From positions 62,001-126,000 of the forward strand of contig JAGDZQ010000039.1 in NCBI GenBank assembly GCA_049115715.1: a stretch of 64,000 bases of DNA, written 5' to 3'. Of the stretch, positions 1-8,500 are shown piece after piece (position 1 is the stretch's first letter; each line of letters starts with the position of its first letter). The notes below the pieces were generated by a model. That model was not told the origin of the DNA and did not search any database. It worked only from the letters and a program-made list of their open reading frames with translations. A program made the position numbers and the translations under genes. The stretch comes from JAMZMI01 sp049115715 (GTDB lineage Bacteria > Bacteroidota > Bacteroidia > Cytophagales > Cyclobacteriaceae).

Positions 1-486
1 GGTGATGGTACCATAGGATGGTCTATTAAAGATTTCGTGATTGCGAATGGTCAGGTCGCTACATTTTTGAACGACAATTCTTTATTCAAGAGGCCTGACT
101 TGTTGACAAAAACGGAAAATTCCTTCAGTCAAATGGATATCGTGGCAATTACTTCGGATCAAGAAGAATGGGTAGAAATCATTGGAAAAAGAAAAGACGG
201 GGAATGGATTGAATCAGGATGGGTCAAGAAAAGCAGCCTTTCACTGAATTCTCTTGATGTCGCAGTTGCGAAATTTGGACGTCAGGCATTGGAAATGAAT
301 GAGCTAGATGAACAAATTGAAGCACTAAAGGAATTGATTGAGAACAACGATTTTTCTTCGTCTAATTTCATTCCTTCTCTTCAGGAAAACCTGGATGTTC
401 TCTTAAATGCAGGACAAGATCCATTAGGAGTTGAACTGGATTCCACATCGATATTGGAAAAATCCCCTATTGACAGTATTCAGTAA
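1..486 (+). CDS. SH3-like domain protein, 5' end outside the window
   Basis: The reading frame is open from base 1 to the stop at 484-486, so this is the C-terminal part of a longer protein. A GTG at 37 lies inside a continuous SH3-like beta pattern (residues GDGTIGWSIKDFV lead straight into it), so it is unlikely to be the true start. The visible part has an SH3b-like fold (VAITSDQEEWVEI, then GEWIESGWVKKSSL, the usual ending of bacterial SH3 domains) followed by about 70 residues that look helical. Bacterial SH3 domains usually bind peptides or cell wall, but the N-terminal partner domain is missing and no function can be given. It lies upstream of, and well separated from, the TerD cluster. 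Confidence 0.7.
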   Translation, partial: GDGTIGWSIKDFVIANGQVATFLNDNSLFKRPDLLTKTENSFSQMDIVAITSDQEEWVEIIGKRKDGEWIESGWVKKSSLSLNSLDVAVAKFGRQALEMNELDEQIEALKELIENNDFSSSNFIPSLQENLDVLLNAGQDPLGVELDSTSILEKSPIDSIQ

Positions 487-926
487 TTCCCAATTATAAT
501 AAATCTCTTTACTGCATGACTCAATCTCAGGTTTTGCACAAATCTCTTATCAGCAGAGTTCAGAGCACCTTTTTATGTAGTATTTTTCAATGCCAGCTGA
601 CTACTGATTAACATATCTATATGCTGACTTATTCTTGAATAAACGAGCAAAATAGAACGATCACGTTTTGTCTTTTTTCATCAGCCATTTTTTTGAGTTA
701 AAAAATAAATTGCTAATATTTTGAGAACAACTTATTTTCTCAACAAAAACACTTACGCCCGTACTTTTAGACTAAAAAAGCTTTAATACGGGAAACTCTC
801 ATAAGGTAACCTTTCTAAAATTATTTCAAATTTATTTTCACAAAAGCACAACATGCTCATAATATTGTCCGTTCGTTTATATGTAAATTCAAAGATAAAA
901 TTTAATTATTTTAATATTTATATTCC
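487..926. other. Intergenic region, AT-rich, no gene seen
   Basis: These 440 bases hold no convincing ORF on either strand. Two inverted repeats are visible: TTGAGAA (721-727) with TTCTCAA (737-743), a 7-bp stem with a 9-nt loop, and CCCGTA (758-763) with TACGGG (787-792). Either could be an operator or part of a leader for the gene that starts at 927. I found no exact TAnnTTTG box close to that start. Confidence 0.5.
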
Positions 927-1775
927 ATGCTTAATAGAATAAACAGACTACTTTCCGATGAAGATGATCCTCCTAATCATTTAGAGGAAACCATAAAAGA
1001 GCTTCAAAACGGAATCGAAACCATCGACAGGCAGCTAATCCAGATTTCAGAAACAGCTCAAGTCTATTCGACCAAATTAGGCAACTACCATTCGCAGAGA
1101 GCATCCTACTTAAAAAAGGCTCAAGAGTCCTATTCGAAAGGCTTACAAGCGCAAGCCCTCGCTCCTTTCAAAAAAGTAAAAATTCTCGACCAGCAGATAG
1201 ATCAATATCGAGACTTGGTTCAATCAATTGAAGAGTCAAGAAATAAACTGTTCTCTCAAAAGACAGAACTTGAATTCAACAAAGACCAGATTGAAGCTCA
1301 ATTGCGGCTTGGCGAAATAAATGCTGACTCTTCGCAGATACATGCAGATGTGATGGAAAACATAATGCTTCTTCAAAATAGTGGCGAACTGTCAAAATAT
1401 CAAGAACTAGTTCAGGAAGCTGAAAGTAAATCTGAAGCGATAAGAGACATATCTGGAATCGATAAAATTGGCTCTAGCTATCCTGAAAATAGCGACGAAA
1501 ATCAATTTTTTGAGCTTGAAACAGAACTAAAAGTGAATCAGGAAAAGATCGACCAATCCTCTCTGGATAAATTGAAAGTTAAATACCAGAGCTTCTTCGA
1601 AAGCGATAAAACTTCCGATGAAGAAGCAGAAAGGCAAAAGATTTCCATGCTTCGACAGCTCAAAGAATCTGATACTCCAAAAGAAAACCGGATTAAATCC
1701 TTTTTTAAATCTTCAGAGGCTCCTCCGGTTTCACCTGAAAATCAAGACAGAATCAAAAACTTCTTCAGGGATTGA
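927..1775 (+). CDS. Coiled-coil protein resembling PspA/IM30, next to TerD genes
   Basis: This 282-aa protein has no signal peptide. Residues about 15-150 form long charged heptad-like helices. The opening (RINRLLSDEDDPPNHLEETIKELQ) and the helix KAQESYSKGLQAQAL recall the alpha1-alpha3 pattern of PspA/IM30 proteins, so I infer a PspA/ESCRT-III-like or TelA-like fold, without certainty. The C-terminal tail carries three spaced copies of a basic-aromatic motif: KYQSFFESD (219-227), NRIKSFFKS (254-262) and DRIKNFFRD (274-282). Such repeated FF motifs could bind membrane or a partner. The two TerD genes follow 53 bases downstream in the same direction, so it probably belongs to that stress operon. 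Confidence 0.7.
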   Translation: MLNRINRLLSDEDDPPNHLEETIKELQNGIETIDRQLIQISETAQVYSTKLGNYHSQRASYLKKAQESYSKGLQAQALAPFKKVKILDQQIDQYRDLVQSIEESRNKLFSQKTELEFNKDQIEAQLRLGEINADSSQIHADVMENIMLLQNSGELSKYQELVQEAESKSEAIRDISGIDKIGSSYPENSDENQFFELETELKVNQEKIDQSSLDKLKVKYQSFFESDKTSDEEAERQKISMLRQLKESDTPKENRIKSFFKSSEAPPVSPENQDRIKNFFRD

Positions 1776-1828
1776 TATAAATCAAACCTGAGAATATTTA
1801 ATATTTTTTTACTAAACCAATTAATACT

Positions 1829-2389
1829 ATGGCTATTGCACTAAAAAAAGGTAACTCCTTCGATTTGACTAAAAAGACACCTTCTTTAAAAAAGATCATG
1901 ATAGGTCTTGAGTGGGATGTTCGTCCCGGAAATAATGTCGATCTTGATGCTGTCTGCTTCATGCTAGGAAGCAACAAGAAGTTGGTGTCAGATGACTTCT
2001 TCGTCTTCTACAACAATCTAAGATCAGGTGATCAATCTGTAGAACATACTGGAGACAATCGAACTGGCGCAGGTGAAGGTGATGACGAAATGATACTGGT
2101 AAACTTGCCTCAAGTTGACCCAAGAGTAGAAGAAATGCTTTTCGTAGTGACCATCAACGATGCGTTTACTAAGAATCACAACTTTGGGTTACTGGAAAAC
2201 GCCTTCATTCGAATCGTAGATGTGGACACCAACGAAGAAATTCTTAGGTATGACTTGGATGTACAGTATCCGGAAGCTACAGAAGTAGAATTTGGAAAAC
2301 TAGTGAAAGACGGCTCCAACTGGAAGTTTAGTGCCGTTGGGATCTCCACAGAAAAAGGTTTACAGGGATATGTTGACGTATACGCATAA
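1829..2389 (+). CDS. terD: TerD-family calcium-binding stress protein
   Basis: This 186-aa protein matches the TerD family along its full length. It has the N-terminal LKKGNSFDLTKK strand, the acidic metal-binding loop DLDAVCFMLG near residue 40, and the second acidic loop HTGDNRTGAGEGDDE near 75-88, all typical of the two-site calcium-binding TerD fold. TerD proteins are cytosolic and are linked to tellurite, phage and general envelope or chemical stress. The stop codon overlaps the start of the next TerD-family gene by one base (TAATG), so the pair is translationally coupled. TerB, TerC and the ATP-grasp parts of classical ter clusters are not in the window. Confidence 0.93.
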   Translation: MAIALKKGNSFDLTKKTPSLKKIMIGLEWDVRPGNNVDLDAVCFMLGSNKKLVSDDFFVFYNNLRSGDQSVEHTGDNRTGAGEGDDEMILVNLPQVDPRVEEMLFVVTINDAFTKNHNFGLLENAFIRIVDVDTNEEILRYDLDVQYPEATEVEFGKLVKDGSNWKFSAVGISTEKGLQGYVDVYA

Positions 2390-3024
2390 TGATAACATTA
2401 GATAAATCAACAGGAATAAACCTTAAGAAGGGGACGTCCATTAAATTAGAGAAAAACGGCACAAAACTCCAGCACATATGTGTTGGACTTAACTGGGGAG
2501 CTATTGAGAGAAAGGGCATGCTTGGTTCTCTCCTTGGGAAAACAGTTCCAGTCGATCTGGATGGAGCTGTGACCACTTTTGCAGGAACACATATTCATGA
2601 AACCATATATTTTCGACACTTGTTTGCCAAAGATGGGTCTATCAGACACTCTGGAGATGATCTCACTGGAGACCTGGAAGGAGATGATGGATTAGATAAC
2701 GAAGTTATCACAATAGATCTAAATCAAGTGAGCAGCGGTATAGATACCATTTTCATCTATCTAAACTCGTACAATGGGCAAGATTTTGGAGACATCCCAT
2801 ATTCCAAGCTGAGGATATATGAAGGCGACAAAGACCATGTAGACGAAGTACTTGCTACTTTCAACCTATCTGTAGAAGACAAGTTCAAAGGGTACGTATC
2901 CATGGTAATGGGTAAGCTTGTGAGAAGTGATGGCGGTTGGAAGTTCACAACTATTGGTGAACCTGTAAAACCAAAAACCATCCCAGACATTGCCTGGCAA
3001 TTGAAACAAGAGTTTTTGAGATAA
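2389..3024 (+). CDS. Second TerD-family protein, divergent
   Basis: This 211-aa protein is a more diverged TerD-family member (TerZ/TerX-like). It keeps the opening KKGTSIKLEKNG, the acidic motif VDLDGAVTTF near residue 55 and the loop HSGDDLTGDLEGDDG near 87-101. It carries an extra basic loop (ERKGMLGSLLGKT) after the first strand. The family role is calcium-dependent stress response; a specific partner is not known to me. It is coupled to the preceding terD by a one-base overlap and is followed by a good intrinsic terminator, so it ends this operon. Confidence 0.9.
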   Translation: MITLDKSTGINLKKGTSIKLEKNGTKLQHICVGLNWGAIERKGMLGSLLGKTVPVDLDGAVTTFAGTHIHETIYFRHLFAKDGSIRHSGDDLTGDLEGDDGLDNEVITIDLNQVSSGIDTIFIYLNSYNGQDFGDIPYSKLRIYEGDKDHVDEVLATFNLSVEDKFKGYVSMVMGKLVRSDGGWKFTTIGEPVKPKTIPDIAWQLKQEFLR

Positions 3025-3051
3025 ACTACTGATTTAATACTAGACAATATC

Positions 3052-3071
3052 AAGCCCGGACGCGGGCTTTT
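3052..3071 (+). terminator. Intrinsic terminator of the TerD operon
   Basis: The arms AAGCCCG (3052-3058) and CGGGCTT (3063-3069) form a perfect 7-bp GC-rich stem with a GACG loop, followed by a short T run. It lies 28 bases after the stop of the second TerD gene and before the convergent PBP1C gene. Confidence 0.8.
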
Positions 3072-3125
3072 GGTGTTTGGAGTAGTATACTGAAAACAAT
3101 CATTTGATTCAAAATCAAGCGGCAA

Positions 3126-5504
3126 TCACTCAACAACAAACCTCTGACTGATCACTCTCCCGCTTTCATCGACTAGTGTAACCTGATGCGCTCCGCTTGT
3201 CGTTTGGATACCCATTTTATGACTGCCTTCTGTCACTCCAAGATATTGATTGTCCAGATGCCAAAAGACCTGAGTATCGACATTGTGATGAGCTGCCTCA
3301 AACACGACTTCTCCTTGCAATCCATCTTGTTCTTTGGGGATAATCACCTTGCTGAATTTCCGTGGGTAGATCAGTTGGAAAAAATGCTTACTCTCGTTGT
3401 TGACACAGCTGGAAAGAAAAGATGGTGTTGATTTGAAATTGGGATGATGTTGATGATAATACCACGCCTGAACAGCTGGGAGAATGAACCAATTTTCGTT
3501 TCTAATCTCTGAAACACTGTAACAACTACTATTGACCTGATGTGTTCCTTCTGAGTTAAGGTTTAGCGGTTGATGAAAAGTACAGGAAGAAGTCGCTAAC
3601 AAGAATTCAGGAAGATTCACCTTTCTGAAATCATTACAATATTTACCTAGTCGCATTCCGCTTTGTTGGCAAACTCTTTCAGGAGCACCAAAAACACCTC
3701 CAAGTTCACTGCTTTGAGGAATGAGATCAAATAGATCAAACATGATTGGTGCTGCAGTTTTGATTCCTGTAAGTCCAGGGCGACCTTCTCCGTCTGCATT
3801 TCCTACCCATACACCTACCAGATGTTGACTATTCAAACCAATCGCCCATCCATCACGAAAACCATAACTCGTCCCTGTTTTCCAAGAAATCTTCTTGCTT
3901 GTACCAAAATACTCCCACCCCGTCTCTTCTTCTGGTCTTTGCAATTTTGTCATAGCTTCAAATGCAAAGTTCAGTGCTTCTACGCGAAGCGGCCCATCAC
4001 CAGAGAAAGGGTTTTCGCCACGCTTTTGTTGAGATTCGATGTATATATTAGGCCGAAAGTCGGTCAGACTATACCCGGAAGAATAGGGTCTTTCGGTGTA
4101 GTTCTGCAATACTCTGGCAAGGCTTGCATATACAGCTGTAACCTCCCAAAGCGATGTTTCAGCTCCTCCCAGAATCATGGAAAGTCCATAATGATCAGCG
4201 GAATTTTTAAATGAGTCAAAGCCAATACTTTTGAGCTTTTCGTGGAATTTTTCGTGACCATATTCAATGAGAAGGTGTACAAAAGGTACATTCAAACTAC
4301 TCGTTAAGGCCTGATTAGCAGGTATAGCACCTTGAAATGTTTTGTTGAAATTCTTAGGAGCAAAACCTTTGTGGAAAAGAGGAACATCTGGCAATAGCTG
4401 CTCAGGCAGTATCAACTCTGCATCTATTGCAGCTGCGTAAAGTATGGGCTTTAGGAGACTACCGGGGCTTCTCTGAGCTGTGATTACGTCAACATGTTGA
4501 CCATGATCCTCGACATTATCACTATTCCCAACATAGGCCAATGTATTGCCAGTGCCTATATCTAAAATGATAGCTGCCGCATTCTGAATTTCATTGGCAC
4601 TTAGCCTTTTACTGTGTTGATTTATTATGCGCGTGGCTCTTTGCTGTAACCTTTGATCCAAAGTGGTTTTTATGTTCGCCCCCACCGCACCTTCATCTAT
4701 GCTTCTATACAATAAATGATAGGCCATTGAAGGGAGTGCTTTTGCTTTCTGAGGCAGTCTCTCGCGTTTTGCTAATAAGAGTTCATCATCATCGATATAT
4801 CCTCTTCGGTGAAGTTTCTCCAACAAGAAGTTTCGTTTTTGCCGTAAAACGGAGCTATTGCTCCCTGGGAAAATCGATGCAGGATTGTTTGGAAGCACGG
4901 CTAAGGTAGCTACCTCAGACCATGACAATGAGTGTGGCGCTCTTCCAAAATACCGATAGGAAGCTGCCGAAAGGCCTACAAAATTCCCTCCAAAGGGAGC
5001 ATGATCGGCGTAGGCTTTCAGTATCTCACCTTTGGAATAAAGTAGCTCTAATTTGATAGCAGCAATAACTTCTTTGAGTTTTTGCCAATAGGTTCTAGGT
5101 TGATTCCCATATGCCATCCTGATGGTTTGCATGGTCAAAGTAGACCCACCACTTATGGTTTTACCGGCGCGATAGTTCTGGCCTATTGCCCTAACTATAG
5201 AGACAGGGTTAACACCGAGATGATAATCGAAGTACTCATCTTCAAACAGCGTGATGGCGGTCTTAAATTTCTCGGGAATCGAGTCTGACGGAGCAAACCG
5301 CCATTGCTCATCTTTGGCGATTGCTGCGCTAAGCAACTGCCCATCTTTGGACCAGAGGGTGGTGGCATAGTTTTCGGAAAAAAGAGGATCCGGAACCTCT
5401 GCTAATACAAAAATCAAAACAAGAGCCAATCCTGTTGCGAGAATGGCTCTTGTCCTTTTTTTTCTTAAATGATCTTTTAATCTTCCGGTAATACTTCTAC
5501 CCAT
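3126..5504 (-). CDS. pbpC: Penicillin-binding protein 1C (transglycosylase/transpeptidase)
   Basis: This 792-aa bifunctional class A peptidoglycan synthase has a short cytoplasmic tail, one membrane helix (about residues 20-37), a GT51 domain with the catalytic motif EDEYFDYHLGVNP (Glu88) and GGSTLTMQ at 119-126, and a transpeptidase domain with SPGSLLKP (active Ser about 349), the SLN motif, and KTG near 542. The C-terminal part fits the BiPBP_C domain of PBP1C proteins. The enzyme polymerises lipid II and cross-links the glycan on the periplasmic side. Its start overlaps the end of the alpha-2-macroglobulin gene by 28 bases; this pairing is widespread in bacteria and suggests wall repair coupled to protease defence. 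Confidence 0.95.
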   Translation of the reverse strand: MGRSITGRLKDHLRKKRTRAILATGLALVLIFVLAEVPDPLFSENYATTLWSKDGQLLSAAIAKDEQWRFAPSDSIPEKFKTAITLFEDEYFDYHLGVNPVSIVRAIGQNYRAGKTISGGSTLTMQTIRMAYGNQPRTYWQKLKEVIAAIKLELLYSKGEILKAYADHAPFGGNFVGLSAASYRYFGRAPHSLSWSEVATLAVLPNNPASIFPGSNSSVLRQKRNFLLEKLHRRGYIDDDELLLAKRERLPQKAKALPSMAYHLLYRSIDEGAVGANIKTTLDQRLQQRATRIINQHSKRLSANEIQNAAAIILDIGTGNTLAYVGNSDNVEDHGQHVDVITAQRSPGSLLKPILYAAAIDAELILPEQLLPDVPLFHKGFAPKNFNKTFQGAIPANQALTSSLNVPFVHLLIEYGHEKFHEKLKSIGFDSFKNSADHYGLSMILGGAETSLWEVTAVYASLARVLQNYTERPYSSGYSLTDFRPNIYIESQQKRGENPFSGDGPLRVEALNFAFEAMTKLQRPEEETGWEYFGTSKKISWKTGTSYGFRDGWAIGLNSQHLVGVWVGNADGEGRPGLTGIKTAAPIMFDLFDLIPQSSELGGVFGAPERVCQQSGMRLGKYCNDFRKVNLPEFLLATSSCTFHQPLNLNSEGTHQVNSSCYSVSEIRNENWFILPAVQAWYYHQHHPNFKSTPSFLSSCVNNESKHFFQLIYPRKFSKVIIPKEQDGLQGEVVFEAAHHNVDTQVFWHLDNQYLGVTEGSHKMGIQTTSGAHQVTLVDESGRVISQRFVVE

Positions 5505-8500
5505 TTTCCTGCGGTATTGGCAAAAATACTGCGGTCGTACATAGCTTCCGCTTTGATGGCCGGAAGATAGTATTTACCCTGATATGCGGCATTTAACAAT
5601 ACCGTGAATGTTGCTTTTTTGCTTGCTTTGAGATCAAAATAATGCATCGTACGATCATCTCGTATATCTAGATACTCGGTCACCGAATTGGCTTCCTCTG
5701 ACCCATCCAGCCTGGTATTCAATATTTCCCAACCTGATGGAAAAATCTGAGTCAAAGCCAACTCCGCATAATCTCCCTTTTTTCCCGGATTGGCAACTGT
5801 TACTTCAGCTTTGAAATTTGTTCCCTGTTTTAGTCTATCAACTCCAATTACTTTGTCATCCATGTCTCTATAAGTAACTGTGAAATCAATATTTTCCTTA
5901 CTCGGTTTCTCTACACCTTCCATTGGGATTCCCGTACGAATCATTCTTGCAAAAATCGGCGCTTCTCCTTCGTTCACAATGTTAATCACTGCATTAGCGT
6001 CACCATTCTTCAGTTCAGTTTGGTAAATAAAGGCATCACCGGATAGGTTTTCCACTTGACCGCTTACCGTAATGGTGACTTTCGTATCGCTCTCAACATT
6101 GAAAGTCTCAACATATTTAGATATTGAAATAAATGCATAGGCGGTAGTCTGAGTAGACATCCAATGATCTTTGTCTCCCATTTTCTTCGCAAGATTCATA
6201 AGAATTTCAAAAGCATCTTCTTTCATGTTGAGCGCCAACATCGTCTCCATAATCATTGCCTTATCCCTTGTATTAGAGCCAAATGTTTGGTGCTGATCTG
6301 TGATAGATGTTTCCACATCAGTAGGCAAACCCTCTACAATTTTCTGTGCCTGAGGCTCATATCCCGCTAGGGCATAGGCCAATGCAAGCCTCCATTTGGC
6401 AGACGTTCTGATGGTTTTGTCTTCCTTCATCCTGTTCATGGCTCCAAGAGCTGGCTCACCAGCAGCTGCCAAAGTGTATAATCGATATGCTTGAATAAGA
6501 TCATTGTTATCATCGCTGCTCGACGTACCCCAGGAATCGGCCCGTTTAGTCTGGAAGCTTACCCAATTGGAGATCATATTTGATGGTACCGCATAACCTG
6601 CCTTTTTAGCTTCTACTAAGAAATGACCAGCATAATTACTCCCCCAGTTGTTAGGGTAATTATTTCCTTGCCAATAAGAAAAACCACCAGAGGAAAGCTG
6701 AAAAAGCTTAAGCCTGTTGATACCAGCTGCAATGTTTTTCTGGACGCTTGCTTCTTTTTCACTCGAAAGGTCAACCAGATTTTTCAAAAACACCTGTGGA
6801 AAAACTGAGGAAGTGGTTTGTTCTATGCATCCGTGTGGATAACGAATCAAATAGCCTAGTCTTTGCTCAATATTGAGCGATGGCATACTACTGATTTCTA
6901 TACTTCCTCCATTCTTACCCAATATCCCAAGTGGCTCATATTCCAATTCCCAACCACTGTTTGCATCCACCAATTTGTCCTCTATAGCTGTGCTCATTGG
7001 GTTTCTTGATATGATATTCATTTCGATATCATAATTGGCCTCAAGCTTTCCTGCTTTTGCTAGCACTTTTACTTTTCCAACACCTAGAGTCTCTTTAGCT
7101 TGAATATCGAAGTAAATCACGTCATCACCTGACTTTGCAAATGATATCGTCTGTGTGGCTTTTCCTGTGAGCTGAAGCGTTCCTTCTGTTTTAACTGTAA
7201 CATCCACTTCTCCAAGTCCTTCTGCCAGAGCAAACAAGTTTACTGGAAGTTTCATTTTTTCTGATGGGCCTGCAACTCGTGGTAGTGTGGCTAGTACCAT
7301 TAGCGGTTGCTTCACTGGTGTGGCAACATCAGTATGACCATACGCTCCATCGGAAGAAGCGACTACCATTGTCTTTACTGAACCGATATACTGCGGCATG
7401 GTAATCTTATGATTTTGCACAGCTCCCGGCTCTAATGAAAATGGCCCCAGGTATTTTACTACAGGTTTAAACCGGTTGGCCTCCTTGTTTTCTTTAGGCA
7501 GGAGTTCGCCATCACCACCAATCGCCAATAGATAATCCATTTTACCAGAATAGGCATTCATTACATCATCATAAATGTCCCACGTCTTTATTCCAAGTGC
7601 TTCTCTTGCAAAAAAGGTTGACCAAGGTTTGGGTGTCTTATAATTGGTGATGTCTAACAATCCTTCATCTACAATAGCCAGTGTGTAAGACATGCCTTTT
7701 CCATTTTCCTCAGATATAGAGACCGTAAACTCTTGCTCTGGCCTAAGCTCTTTCGGTAATTTAATGACGGGTTTAAGAAGCGTGGACGGGTCTACAATTT
7801 TGATCGATTGCACACCATAAAGCCTTATAGGTAAGTCATTCTCTGTTTGAGCATGAGGCTGTATCATCGTCAAATGTGCATAAATGTTTGGTGCCATATC
7901 AGGACTTGCCTTAAAGGAAATGGTTGTGTTTTCCTTTTCTGCTTTTACCCAAAACGTTTGGATGATTTCACTGCCGCTTTCCAGACTTACGAGAATGCGA
8001 TTGCCTTCTGTAGAGGGTATGGACAAGATCACGTCCTCTCCTACTTTATATTCCTCCTTATCAGAAGCAAAATCTAGCATAGATGCTCCATCCAGCTCTC
8101 CTTTTTTGCCTTTTCCTGCCCACCCTGGCCAGTCCATATAAACAACTTGTCCCGCAGAGTGACCAGAGTTAGGGTCTTCGACTTTTAGGTAATAGCGTCC
8201 CCATTGAGGGTAGTTGACTCTCAGCTTATATGTTCCTCTTCCATCTACGATATCAACTTTTCCATTCGAAATAGGTGAACGGTAAGACCCGCCAACATAG
8301 TTGCTAATGTTATCATAAGAGGTATCCCACCACCATCGCCAGTTGAGTTTATAAAGAGAAACCTTTACTCCTTTTTTCGTAAGTGGCCTGCCTTCTGTGT
8401 CAACAGCCACCACCTGAATGTTATGATCCTCATCTGTGAGTAAGATTCCCCGTTTGTCTCCTTCAGGAACTTTTAACCCAACAAAACTGGAGTATGGATA

